Shown here piece by piece: positions 22,148 through 33,700 of a stretch of 64,000 nucleotides of DNA; position 1 is the stretch's first letter; each line of letters opens with the position of its first letter. The notes beneath the pieces were generated by a model. That model was not told where the DNA came from, made no database searches, and worked only from the letters and a program-made list of their open reading frames with translations. The stretch is taken from contig CP136069.1 in the NCBI GenBank assembly GCA_032622095.1, forward strand, positions 205,708,750 through 205,772,749, written 5' to 3'. A program made the translations under genes and the position numbers. The stretch is from Siphonodentalium dalli (taxonomy: Eukaryota > Mollusca > Scaphopoda > Gadilida > Siphonodentaliidae).

Positions 22148-23546
22148 TTCGCGGTGATTGCGGTTATCCATGGTGTGTTACGGTGATTGTCGGTTATCCA
22201 TGGTGTGTTACGGTGATTTTGGTTATCCATGGTGTTTTACGGTGATTGCCGTTATACATGCTGTGTTACGGTGATTGTGGTTATCCATGGTGTGTTACGG
22301 TGATTACGGTTATCCATGGTGTGTTACGGTGATTGTGGTTATCAATACCGTGATTGTCGGTTATCCATGGTGTGTTAAGGTCATTGTGGTTATCCATGGT
22401 GTGTTACGGTGATTGTCGGTTATCAATGATGTGTTACGGTGATTGTCGGTTATCCATTGTGTGTTCGCTGTGATTGCGGTTACCCATGGTGTGTTACGCT
22501 GATTGTCGGTTATCCATGGTTTGTTCGCTGTGATTGCGGTTATCCATGGTGTGTTACGGTGATTGTCGGTTATCAATGGTGTGTTACGGTGATTGCGGTT
22601 ATCCATGGTGTGTTACGGTGATTGTCGGTTATCAATGGTGTGTTGGCTGTGATTGCGGTTATCCATGGTGTGTTACGCTGATTGTCGGTTATCCATGGTG
22701 TGTTCGCTGTGATTGCGGTTATCCATGGTGTGTTACGGTGATTGTGGTTATCCATGGTGTGTTACGGTGATTGTCGGTTATCAATGGTGTGTTACGGTGA
22801 TTGCGGTTATCCATGGTGTGTTACGGTGATTGTCGGTTATCAATGGTGTGTTACGGTGATTGCGGTTATCCATGGTGTGTTACGGTGATTGTCGGTTATC
22901 AATGGTGTGTTACGGTGATTGTCGGTTATCCATTGTGTGTTGGCTGTGATTGCGGTTATCCATGGTGTGTTACGCTGATTGTCGGTTATCCATGGTGTGT
23001 TCGCTGTGATTGCGGTTATCCATGGTGTGTTACGGTGATTGTGGTTATCCATGGTGTGTTACGGTGATTGTCGGTTATCAATGGTGTGTTACGGTGATTG
23101 TCGGTTATCCATGGTGTGTTACGGTGATTGTCGGTTATCCATGGTGTGTTCGCTGTGATTGCGGTTATCCATGTAGTGTTACGGTGATTGTGGTTATCCA
23201 TGGTGTGTTACGGTGATTGTCGGTTATCAATGGTGTGTTACGGTGATTGTCGGTTATCCATGGTGTGTTACGGTGATTGTCGGTTATCCATGGTGTGTTA
23301 CGGTGATTGTCGGTTATCCATGGTGTGTTACGGTGATTGTCGGTTATCAATGGTGTGTTACGGTGATTGTCGGTTATCAATGGTGTGTTACGGTGATTGT
23401 CGGTTATCCATGGTGTGTTACGTGATTGTCGGTTATCAATGGTGTGTTACTGTGATTGTCGGTTATCCATGGTGTATTACGGTGATTGTCGGTTATCCAT
23501 GGTGTGTTACGGTGATTGTCGGTTATCAATGGTGTGTCGCTGTGAT
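22148..23546. repeat. 30-bp satellite, about 47 units
   Basis: Units of CGGTGATTGTCGGTTATCCA plus TGGTGTGTTA repeat for 1.4 kb. Variants are 29-bp units (GCGGTTAT or GTGGTTAT), ATCAATGG for ATCCATGG, and TTCGCTGTG for TTACGGTG. The variant pattern suggests nested higher-order duplication (for example 22534-22755 resembles 22801-23052). Because the unit is 30 bp, several frames stay open and yield decapeptide repeats such as WITDNHRNTP on the minus strand; the 29-bp units break these, so coding is unlikely. Confidence 0.95.
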
Positions 23547-23611
23547 TCGTGTCGTATATAATGAAGTTTGGATAAAACAACTGCCACAATGTTGCATTTG
23601 TTACACGATCC

Positions 23612-25208
23612 GACACTTATTTCATTCAATAAACTCATTCTATAAGTTGTCATATTAAGGCACAAAAAAAGGTTTTGGTTCTCAGGCCCCGCCGCATTAA
23701 ATAAAAAGGGCCGCATTAGGCCTTTTTATTACAATGCCTGAAGTTATGACAAAAAAACTTACGAAAAAATTAATTTGAAAAAAAAATAAAGTTAATGTCA
23801 GGGGGATTATATAATGTTAGGTAATCCCAGTCATACACTGGTAGTACAATGTCATTGTTATGTAAGACTAAATGAGTTTATATGCATAACAGTTCCCTCT
23901 ACATTTCTGGTTATTACTAGACAGAGGAAGGTATCTTTGTCCATGCTTACAATGCTCAGAAAAAATAAAAAATAAAAATAAAACCCTCCCTCCCTCATTG
24001 ATTTGAAAAAAAAATTGCCCGAGAACCAAAACCCTTTTTTTTTTGGCCTAAACGTCCGTTGCATAGCAGGAAATAATGCCAGCTGAACTTTGGGTTCCGG
24101 TTTCTCGTCTGTTTATAACGACCCCGCTCGGCGCGCTAGAGCCTAGCTCGGGTCGTGTATAAGTAGGCGAGCGTACGCGTACTTGTGACGTCACACATAA
24201 TTTACAGTATACCGTGTAGGTGAATTTTTTTACCGAACAACTTTTCGTGAAAAAATCACGTGACTTCCGGCAGTGGTTACACAAAATCGCAGAATCAGCA
24301 ATGAAACGAATTTGCTACTTCGCAACTTCCGATATGTGGCAATGGACAACTGAAGTATTTATTTATTTATAAACAGTAAGTTGCTATGAATATGTCCTGC
24401 AAAGGTTCATATTAGATCAGTTTCATTTGTTAGCTAACTGAAGGCAGTTACGGCGTCATGACGTCAAAACGTCATTTGTCTCTGCTGGCCAGAATCCAGA
24501 CATGACTGAACGTGTGATGTCGTCTTCGCTTAATCGCAATATATAGAGGATTTTATTATCAAAGGACGATAGGCTATATTAAGGCTATATTAAGGCATAT
24601 ATAATTATCGAAGTCCACTGGCATCCAAAACGATCTACATTATTAATCAAGCATTCGCGTCGCTGACATGCGTATAGGCCTAATATATATGCATATAGTT
24701 CCACGACTATTTGCACGATCCTTCGCATTGTCCGTCTTGTTACTATTATGCCGGGGTCGTTCTATATTATGCCTTGCTTATTATCATATTATTCCGTACG
24801 CTACGTCTAAAAATACTATGGCTTCCAATATTTTTCCAACAAACTCTAATAAATGAAAATAATAAATAAATATACGCCGTTAAATACGTCAAAGAGCGTC
24901 TCTATTTATCTGGGACTATTTCTTTACGCGGACAAACAACGCATTGTTACGTGAAACGGTATCGCATGCCATATATAAGCCGATGTTAGTTTCACGCCCC
25001 ATTTGTTGATTTAAGTATGTTTTATCGAGGTTTGGATCACGTAATAAATATAATCTACTACTCGTCCCAAGTTTATAGCGGAATTTACGAAACGAGTCCA
25101 GTAAATTATGTCTGGACCTCGCCAAAGACTCGGCCCAGACCTAATTTACTGGAGTCGTTTGGTAAATTCCGCTGTATACTGGGGACTCGTTGTAGATCCT
25201 CTATATAT
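23612..25208. repeat. Dispersed repeat family with terminal foldback, copy 2
   Basis: This is homologous to 4075-4600, in the same order, and ends in the foldback at 25055-25195 (CTACTACTCGTCCC ... ACTCGTTGTAG). Relative to copy 1 it has two insertions: a MITE (23658-24047) and a roughly 670-bp segment (about 24115-24785) that holds no recognisable gene. Confidence 0.75.
23658..24047. mobile_element. 390-bp MITE with an empty paralogous site
   Basis: The ends form an inverted repeat: AAAAAAAGGTTTTGGTTCTC on the left and GAGAACCAAAACCCTTTT on the right. The flanks are TTA (23655-23657) and CTA (24048-24050). The uninterrupted site in copy 1 reads ATATTAAACG (4113-4122), which places the junctions directly. 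A 3-bp TWA target with GGC-starting ends is compatible with a PIF/Harbinger-type MITE; superfamily is inference. Confidence 0.8.
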
Positions 25209-25264
25209 AGCGATCGCTAATCCTCGCCATTAAAGCTTTCCTGAATTGCATAAACCTGCGAAAA

Positions 25265-25338
25265 CCCTGTGCCAATGCATTCTCTTATATATGCGAGTCG
25301 ACCATAGGTCGCCTCGCATATATAAGAGAATGCATTGG
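25265..25338. repeat. Double-hairpin element, copy C (left half only)
   Basis: CCCTGTG followed by one complete hairpin (25272-25338) with CCAATGCATTCTC stems and the GACCATAGGTC centre. The right terminus is missing; the sequence runs into AT-rich GTTAAAGAATGTAAGAAA repeats (about 25346-25520), which resemble the middle of the other copies. Confidence 0.85.
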
Positions 25339-25555
25339 CCTAAATAATGTTAAAGAACGTGTGAAACAATGAAAAATGTTGTTAATTAAAGAATGTAAGA
25401 AATATTGATAAAAAATATTCAAAAATTGTTAAAGAATGTAAGAAAAAATAATAAAAAATAATAAAAATTGTTAAAGAATGTAAGAAAATATTATAAAATT
25501 GTTAAAGAGTGTAAGAAAAAATGGTGTCAAGTGGGTCACCGTGAATCACCCCCCC

Positions 25556-25935
25556 CCCAAAAAAAACATCCACACGGTAAGATAAGATAAGGTAAGATAA
25601 GATAAGGTAAGATAAGATAAGGTAAGATAAGGTAAGATAAGATAAGGTAAGATAAGATAAGGTAAGATCAGATCAGATCGACGCGGTAAGATCAGATAAG
25701 ATCAGAATCACCCCCCCCCCCCAAAAAACATCGACAGGGTAAGATAAGATAAGATCAGAATCACCCCCCCCCCAAAAAAAACATCGACAGGGTAAGATAA
25801 GATAAGATCAGAATCACCCCCCCCCCCCAAAAAACATCGACAGGGTAAGATAAGATAAGATAAGATCAAAATCACACCCCCCCAAAAAAACAAACATCGA
25901 CAGGGTAAGATAAGATAAGATAAGATAAGATCAGT
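25556..25935. repeat. GATAA-rich and poly(C)/poly(A) compound repeat
   Basis: A GATAAGGTAA/GATAA microsatellite (25575-25670) leads into four units of about 50-57 bp, each with a run of 7-14 C, a run of A, CATCGACAGGGTAAGATAAG and AGATCA. Length variation in the C tracts points to slippage. Confidence 0.9.
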
Positions 25936-26022
25936 TTATTTTACACGGGGCCAATGTCAAAACACAAATAGCAATACATGAAACAATAACTATACACAAT
26001 TGTAATAAAAATTCAAAAACTA

Positions 26023-26800
26023 TCATGTTTGTTGTTGAAACTCTGGTATTTCACACCTTTTGTGGAAATAGAAATGTACCATGTTACAGATGATATTGCA
26101 CGTTTCTGTTTTATCATTTCGCAGTATGAAAATTATATTTTGTGTATGAGTCATATTAGTAAACTTGTTATTTACTTGATCTATTTCGTCAAAGAAACGG
26201 AGGCGAAATGTTTTATAACAAGGACACCTTAAAATAAAATGTTCCTCGATTTCCGTTTCCAATCCACACTTTCTGCATGTTCTCTTGTCTATATGAATAT
26301 TTTGTTGTTTATGGCGCAATTTTTCAATTTCTATAGAATATGATTGCTAGTCCGCAATTTGCTAAAGATCTGTCTTACTTCGATATGTTTTACTGTGTCA
26401 TAATATGGCTCAAATCGGTAATCACTTATTATTTTTCTATATACCAGTTCCCCCAATTTGTTCTTACCTGATGGCTTTTCATACGGTGTTGCGTGTTTTG
26501 CTAATGGCCCACACTTTACGCACTGTATGACATTTAACTGACATCGGGAGGCGTGGACGATGAAACAATCCGCATGGAATATAGGCGTCATCAGGAGGCG
26601 TGCATTGGGAGTGAAACAATCCGCATGGAATATAGACGTTAACGATTTCAGTATCTTAATCTCGTGACAATATATCTCAGTCAGTTTAGGACTATCGGGC
26701 CTCTTGTCTGATCGCAATTCACGACGAAGGAAGAAAGACGTGTTGTGCTTGTCTGGATTTCCATAGGAAAACTCACGGATGAAGTGACGATACAACAGAA
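26023..26800 (-). pseudogene. LINE-like retrotransposon 3' coding remnant, copy 2
   Basis: Minus-strand translation gives, in order, KKPSGKNK-like and KLGELVYRKIISDYRFEPYY, then IEVRQIFSKLRTSNHIL, then (after a frame change near 26325) KRTCRKCGLETEIEEHFILR and CPCYKTFRLRFFDEIDQ. KLRTSNH followed by CxxC..EEHFxLRCP matches the C-terminal region of non-LTR retrotransposon proteins. The upstream part is disturbed by a minisatellite that duplicates SIFHADCF. The gene is broken and lacks reverse-transcriptase motifs. It is homologous to 1413-2105 and duplicated with the receptor. Confidence 0.6.
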
Positions 26801-26939
26801 GCCTGAGATACTGGGATGTTCAAAGTGATAATTTTTAACATTTGTTTGCATAAAATTAGAATACATTCTTATTCTTGGGACACTATATTTCAGTCAGTTT
26901 TAGGACTGTAAAATCTCTTGTCTAGTTTCACGGAACATT

Positions 26940-27428
26940 TCTTGTTTTGGAGGCGCGCACGCAAAATATAAGTTTCTATTTTTGATGTGCGCACTCATAA
27001 AATAATTTACTGTTTTGGAGGCGTGCATGCTGAAAATAATTTCCTGTTCTGGAGGCGCGCACGCAAAAAAGTACTTCCTGGTTCGGAGGAGCGCACCCTA
27101 AAAATAATTTCCTATTTGAACGCTAAAAAGAATTTCCTATTTGAAAGCCCGCAATCTAAAAATAATATCCTGTTTTGGAGGCACGCACGCTGAAAATAAT
27201 TTCCTGTTTTGGAGGACTGCACGCTAAAAGAACTTCCTGTTTGGGAGGACTGCACGCTAAAAGAACTTCCTGTTTTGGAGGACTGCACGCTAAAAGAACT
27301 TCCTGTTTGGGAGGACTGCACGCTAAAAGAACTTCCTGTTTGGGAGGACTGCACGCTAAAAGAACTGTTTTGGAGGACTGCACGCTAAAAGAACTTCCTG
27401 TTTTGGAGGACTGCACGCTAAAAGAAAT
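26940..27428. repeat. 34-bp minisatellite upstream of receptor 2
   Basis: Diverged units on the left pass into six or seven near-identical 34-bp units (27195-27425) built on GGAGGACTGCACGCTAAAAG and AACTTCCTGTTTTG. It corresponds in position and sequence to 2480-2830 but has expanded independently. At least five units hold AACTTCCTG, an ETS-type core read on the other strand. Confidence 0.9.
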
Positions 27429-27458
27429 TCGAGGTGATCTTATATTAGGAATTACAGA

Positions 27459-28496
27459 ATGAATATCGGTCACGTGATAATGTGGTTGTGGCGGACATGC
27501 GGGATTGTAATAATCTTGATTGGAACCATTGGAAACCTTCTGACAATAGTCGTTTTCAGCAGGAAGTACATGCTTCGTCGACGTTCCTCTGTTTATTTCA
27601 TTGCTATGGCGATAGCGGATATGGCCACGTTGTATCTACATGGGATTCCGAAGATCATAGAACGCGCACTCAACGTCAATTTCATATCCACATCGATAGC
27701 CATTTGTAAGTTCGTGGAATTCAGCACCTATTTCATGGGTGACATTCCAATATGGATTCTCGTCCTTATGACCTTGGAGAGAACTTTGGTAGTTTGCGGT
27801 CCTCCAAATTGGCGGCCATCCAAATCCAGGACGTCTGCATTGATCGGTATAGTCACCATGGTCGCCGCCAGCTTTTTAGTAAACGGCCATCTTTTATACG
27901 GAAAAACCATTGTCGTAAGGAATGGTACTGCAAGTTGTATAACTGACGGTTCAGAAGACTATCTATATTTTATGGATAACGTATGGTTTTATGTTGACCT
28001 AGTTAAATATTCTGCCATTCCAGTCATTATTCTGATCATCTGTGACGCATGTCTGATAATTACCATAAGAAGAACCAGACGTTCTCTGAAAGCAGTGTCG
28101 TCTGCTACTGGTAAGCGTGACGTCACCGGCTCGACAAAAGTACAAAAGACGTCATCCGTTACTCCGATGCTAGTTGCAACTACCTGTCAACTTCTGTTTA
28201 CCACACTGCCGATTGTTTTCTTGTTATGTCTGGCGAGCTACCTTAGCCCAGGGCCAATGTTGGGTCTGATGTTTAACTGTTTTTCATTGCTGGCACTTAG
28301 CAACAACGGTTTGAATTTCTTCACATATTGTCTCTCTGGTCAGAAGTTCAGATCTGCGCTCATGAGTTTCCTGATGTGTCAGCCAGAAGAAGAAGGAGGG
28401 TCGGGGTCAAGCATCAGGCGTTCTGCAAGCATGAGGGTGTCCACAACTATAAGGGTGTCAACAATAAACAATTCTAATTCTAATAATGATGCATAG
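27459..28496 (+). CDS. Rhodopsin-class (class A) G protein-coupled receptor, paralogue 2
   Basis: A complete 345-codon single-exon ORF aligns without gaps to the receptor at 2856-3893; I count 45 differing residues (87% identity). All structural landmarks are kept: GN26, AD54, C83 and C160, ER108T, P188, P251, N286FFTY290, SGQKFR. The second-loop sequon persists as N155-G-T. Differences concentrate in TM2 to the first extracellular loop (residues 55-75), the third-helix entry (82-93), 116-135, the third extracellular loop and the tail. Residues 164-257 differ at only one position, and the DNA there is also nearly identical. An intact frame in both copies with conserved motifs implies that both are or were recently under selection. 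The immediate 3' flank (from 28532) is the first unit boundary of a 12-kb tandem array. Ligand unknown; plasma membrane and G-protein signalling are expected from the family. Confidence 0.95.
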   Translation: MNIGHVIMWLWRTCGIVIILIGTIGNLLTIVVFSRKYMLRRRSSVYFIAMAIADMATLYLHGIPKIIERALNVNFISTSIAICKFVEFSTYFMGDIPIWILVLMTLERTLVVCGPPNWRPSKSRTSALIGIVTMVAASFLVNGHLLYGKTIVVRNGTASCITDGSEDYLYFMDNVWFYVDLVKYSAIPVIILIICDACLIITIRRTRRSLKAVSSATGKRDVTGSTKVQKTSSVTPMLVATTCQLLFTTLPIVFLLCLASYLSPGPMLGLMFNCFSLLALSNNGLNFFTYCLSGQKFRSALMSFLMCQPEEEGGSGSSIRRSASMRVSTTIRVSTINNSNSNNDA

Positions 28497-28655
28497 TGGA
28501 GTTGAAATGGTGACTGTCACCCTCTTTCGTTCAGGTGGGTACCCAGCTTTTATACAATTTACATTTGGGTACCCAGCTTAATTAAAACAGTCTGAAGATC
28601 AACATCATATGCCTACAATTCTAATCCACTATTTTCAAGCATCGTGACGAATATA

Positions 28656-29400
28656 TATATCTATATATATATTTGCGAATGTCTGCCTGTCTGTCTGTCT
28701 GTGTTCTATAGAAATTCACAAGGGACCATCTAGATAACAACAGAGGGGTCTATTTGGGTTACTTTTTTTTACGAGAAAGATAATGGTGCGGGTTAGAATT
28801 TTCTAAATTGACGCTGTCAGGGGCACAAAAGGGGGAGGGGCAGAACAAAAAATTGTCGCCGATTTCTACCAAACTTATACATAATCATACCCATGATATG
28901 AGAAATCTAATGGTGTGTTTTATAGATGTCAAAAGTGGTGCCATTTGAGTCAGGGGTGCACGGAAGGGGAGAGGGCACTATAATTGATAAACATGTTTAG
29001 CGCCGATTTCCACAAAATTGATACACATTCTTCTCCACGAAACGAGGAATATAACCGTGCGATTTCAAGATGGCAAAAGTGGCGCCATTTGAGTCAGGGT
29101 GCACGGAAGGGAGATGGGCACCAAAATTGATAAAACTTTTTAACGCCGATTTCCACCAAATTGATACCCATTTTTTTTCCATGATACGAGAAAACGGACG
29201 GAAGGCAGGAGAATTGATATTATTTTGTCGCCGATTTCTTTCCAAATAAACTGAATTATATAGATACTCCTTGCAACGAGGAATCTAAAGTTAAAAATTT
29301 CGAGAGTGATGGCGTCAGGGATTGTGGTTAGTGGGGGCATCATATTGGGTAAACATGTTCTCACTGATAGAAGTACCATAATTGACATAACCGCGTTGTT
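28656..29400. repeat. Helitron-like or other element with core repeats, inside array unit
   Basis: After a (TA)n stretch and a CTGT microsatellite (28680-28700), three diverged units of about 130 bp carry CGCCGATTTCCACCAAATTG, AAAAGTGGCGCCATTTGAGT and CAGGGTGCACGGAAGGG. The microsatellite plus core-repeat layout resembles the other Helitron-like elements here, but termini were not identified. It is repeated in units 2-4 about 2982 bp apart. Confidence 0.55.
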
Positions 29401-29759
29401 ACCGAAATTTGCTTTTTAATTAGGCACCCACTAGCTATACAAGGGATCTAATGGTGTGGTATAAAAATATCAATGTGGCGTACTTTGAGTGGGTAGTGAT
29501 ACCAATATTTATTTAAAAAATAAATAATTGCTAATTAAAAACCGTATAAAATGCTTGGTTCTTTAAAGTGCAGGTAGTAATAATTAATACCACCCGATAT
29601 CTGTTAATTAATCACGCTTAATCTGGTCAATGTGGTCTGGAGTGTTCGAAGAATAACACCGCAGACGAAGCGGTTGTTTATTTTGCTCCCGACGTCAATC
29701 AGAGCGTAAGCCCTCCTCTTTGCTAATAATAGTCGGCCTCTTTCGGAGAACTTCGGAAA

Positions 29760-29767
29760 TGACGTCA
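29760..29767. promoter_or_regulatory. CRE-like palindrome TGACGTCA
   Basis: A perfect TGACGTCA sits in a slightly GC-richer segment, preceded by CTTTCGGAGAACTTCGGAA, and is repeated in the following units (32742 and equivalents). It matches the CREB/ATF consensus. No transcript can be assigned to it, so function is uncertain. Confidence 0.3.
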
Positions 29768-30643
29768 CAAGTTGAAGACGTATTTCCCCCAGTGCGCTAG
29801 TGTAAACAACGAATGTTTTAAAGATATTTTTCGATGAAACACTCACGTTTTCGAGTACTTTGCATGTAATTTTGCGACAGAATATGATTAATGTTTTGTA
29901 CGCGCAGTGCTTTTCTTGTGAGTCGCAGCTATTTCATTCGTCAGATCGCAACCAAATGACGAAATACTGACATCAATGTATGAAAAACGGTGTTAGTTTC
30001 TTCGGAAATAAAAAAAAATCAGACTTCGACTGTACAGGCCTATTCACAGTACTGGAAGTTTGCTTTTAATCCATGCACCCCTGCTATTATTTGGATCCCG
30101 ATCGAGAATAGTGCCTACTATCTATCTGCACCGTCCAAATTATTTCTAGAATGTTACATTGTTGCGGGAATTTGGTGGATCTGTGACATTTGATCAACAA
30201 TTATGACAGTTCAAACTTCGATCGGTGAATTGTCGATATGTACGGCAGAAAGTCTATCGCAAATCCGAAATCGCAATGTCGCACACAACAACAAACAATA
30301 GAACAGCTTAACGTCGAAATGCATGCTTGCGTCGACCAATTTTAATCAACGTTACACGAACAATGCAGTCTTCAACTTGTGACGTTACAAGTACGGAACG
30401 TCGCTTTTCATGATTTCACCAATTCAAAAATATTTTCCCGTGACGTCGTCTTTGATGACGCGCTGTGTCAAAACAAGGCTGGCGTTTTGCAGAAGCGACT
30501 TTTACTCTTCAGTGGGTCACTATTTGGAGTTGAATTACATAAATGCGCGCATATAACAGAAATAGTCGGACCTACCATTTAAAGACGTATAGATTGTCCA
30601 TTTAGTGACTGAATTTGATGAGTGAGTATACTCAGGCATTACC

Positions 30644-30700
30644 CACACCGTATTACCGATCCGGATTACCACCGGTCACGATGCGGATCACTACCGGCTG
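30644..30700 (+). mobile_element. Left terminus of a CACACCG-ended transposon
   Basis: Begins CACACCGTATTACCGATCCG and continues through GGTCACGATGCGGATCACTA, preceded by TTACC (30639-30643). The same terminus recurs at 33626 and 36607 in the array. The complementary right terminus survives complete only at 40148-40202, followed by TTACC, so the original insertion had about 55-bp inverted repeats and a 5-bp target duplication. The interior (30701-31487) has a 67-codon ORF of unknown family. Confidence 0.8.
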
Positions 30701-33700
30701 AAAGTGGCAATTTGTGTAACGGTAGGTCGACTAAAACGTTAATTATATTATATATCTGAATGTAACCCACACAAAGTTTGTTGCCGCCGTCTTTCTTACA
30801 TACATTAGAAAATGGCCACGCCAAGAAAATATAAAATAATCGCCTACGATAACCTTAGAGGTAGCATATGTTACTATGATCTAGTTGCACGTGGCCCATT
30901 ATTTATCTTCATTGGCACAATACATGATGCAAATGATGGAATTTTCTCTTATTTCTGTTGCGTATACAAGAATGTCCATAACTGTACAAAATGGCAATAT
31001 GGTTTGTCAAGTTGAATGTAAATTAAACGCGTAGTATCGATTTCCATACTCATGGGTTCCAAAAAACAGGATGCGGATCGGCACCGTTCACTATCTGCCG
31101 GTACAGATCCGTACCCGTTCATTTCATGGGTATCTATGTTCAAAACGTCCCAGATGGCCACAAATCGAACATACAAACGTGTACATTAGGCGAATGACTT
31201 AGTAAATGGTCTATCTTTTCGTACCACGAGAATACCGCATACAGAAATAAAACATGAACCATCCATATCAGCTACTGCTCGAAATAATGAAACACAATGG
31301 TAAACATGCGTTACAAATATAAGAATAAGTGAACATATATTGTATACTTATCAGATTTATCGGCGTCCTCCGCTAGCCCAGTTACTCCTATACACGAAGG
31401 GAGAAAAAATTCACACCTTCCACAGAATGTAGGGCGAAAATGATCCAACTACAATGATGCCACGTGGCACGCTTTTGTCAAAACAGCCGGTAGTGATCCG
31501 CATCGTGACCGTACCAGGTGGGTACCCAGCTTTTATACAATTTACATTTGGGTACCCAGCTTAATTAAAACAGTCTGAAGATCAACATCATATGCCTACA
31601 ATTCTAATCCACTATTTTCAAGCATCGTGACGAATATATATATCTATATATATATTTGCGAATGTCTGCCTGTCTGTCTGTCTGTGTTCTATAGAAATTC
31701 ACAAGGGATCATCTAGATAACAACAGAGGGGTCTATTTGGGTTACTTTTTTTACGAGAAAGATAATGGTGCGGGTTAGAATTTTCTAAATTGACGCTGTC
31801 AGGGGCACAAAAGGGGGAGGGGCAGAACAAAAAATTGTCGCCGATTTCCACCAAACTTATACATAATCATACCCATGATATGAGAAATCTAATGGTGTGT
31901 TTTATAGATGTCAAAAGTGGTGCCATTTGAGTCAGGGGTGCACGGAAGGGGAGAGGGCACTATAATTGATAAACATGTTTAGCGCCGATTTCCACAAAAT
32001 TGATACACATTCTTCTCCATGAAACGAGGAATATAACCGTGCGATTTCAAGATGGCAAAAGTGGCGCCATTTGAGTCAGGGTGCACGGAAGGGAGATGGA
32101 CACCAAAATTGATAAAACTTTTTAACGCCGATTTCCACCAAATTGATACCCATTTTTGTTCCATGATACGAGAAAACGGACGGAAGGCAGGAGAATTGAT
32201 ATTATTTTGTCGCCGATTTCTTTCCAAATAAACTGAATTATATAGATACTCCTTGCAACGAGGAATCTAAAGTTAAAAATTTCGAGAGTGATGGCGTCAG
32301 GGATTGTGGTTAGTGGGGGCATCATATTGGGTAAACATGTTCTCACTGATAGAAGCACCATAATTGACATAACCGCGTTGTTACCGAAATTTGCTTTTTA
32401 ATTAGGCACCCACTAGCTATACAAGGGATCTAATGGTGTGGTATAAAAATATCAATGTGGCGTACTTTGAGTGGGTAGTGATACCAATATTTATTTAAAA
32501 AATAAATAATTGCTAATTAAAAACCGTATAAAATGCTTGGTTCTTTAAAGTGCAGGTAGTAATAATTAATACCACCCGATATCTGTTAATTAATCACGCT
32601 TAATCTGGTCAATGTGGTCTGGAGTGTTCGAAGAATAACACCGCAGACGAAGCGGTTGTTTATTTTTCTCCCGACGTCAATCAGAGCGTAAGCCCTCCTC
32701 TTTGCTAATAATAGTCGGCCTCTTTCGGAGAACTTCGGAAATGACGTCACAAGTTGAAGACGTATTTCCCCCAGTGCGCTAGTGTAAACAACGAATGTTT
32801 TAAAGATATTTTTCGATGAAACACTCACGTTTTCGAGTACTTTGCATGTAATTTTGCGACAGAATATGATTAATGTTTTGTACGCGCAGTGCTTTTCTTG
32901 TGAGTCGCAGCTATTTCATTCGTCAGATCGCAACCAAATGACGAAATACTGACATCAATGTATGAAAAACGGTGTTAGTTTCTTCGGAAATAAAAAAAAA
33001 TCAGACTTCGACTGTACAGGCCTATTCACAGTACTGGAAGTTTGCTTTTAATCCATGCACCCCTGCTATTATTTGGATCCCGATCGAGAATAGTGCCTAC
33101 TATCTATCTGCACCGTCCAAATTATTTCTAGAATGTTACATTGTTGCGGGAATTTGGTGGATCTGTGACATTTGATCAACAATTATGACAGTTCAAACTT
33201 CGATCGGTGAATTGTCGATATGTACGGCAGAAAGTCTATCGCAAATCCGAAATCGCAATGTCGCACACAACAACAAACAATAGAACAGCTTAACGTCGAA
33301 ATGCATGCTTGCGTCGACCAATTTTAATCAACGTTACACGAACAATGCAGTCTTCAACTTGTGACGTTACAAGTACGGAACGTCGCTTTTCATGATTTCA
33401 CCAATTCAAAAATATTTTCCCGTGACGTCGTCTTTGATGACGCGCTGTGTCAAAACAAGGCTGGCGTTTTGCAGAAGCGACTTTTACTCTTCAGTGGGTC
33501 ACTATTTGGAGTTGAATTACATAAATGCGCGCATATAACAGAAATAGTCGGACCTACCATTTAAAGACGTATAGATTGTCCATTTAGTGACTGAATTTGA
33601 TGAGTGAGTATACTCAGGCATTACCCACACCGTATTACCGATCCGGATTACCACCGGTCACGATGCGGATCACTACCGGCTGAAAGTGGCAATTTGTGTA

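Noticed and set aside
22361-23658. Long repetitive ORFs with decapeptide repeats on both strands
   Set aside because: They come from the 30-bp satellite; 29-bp units shift frame repeatedly and no start context, signal peptide or domain is present.
30812-31015. 67-codon ORF repeated identically in several array units
   Set aside because: Identity follows from recent tandem duplication of the whole unit, including non-coding DNA, so it is not evidence of selection.
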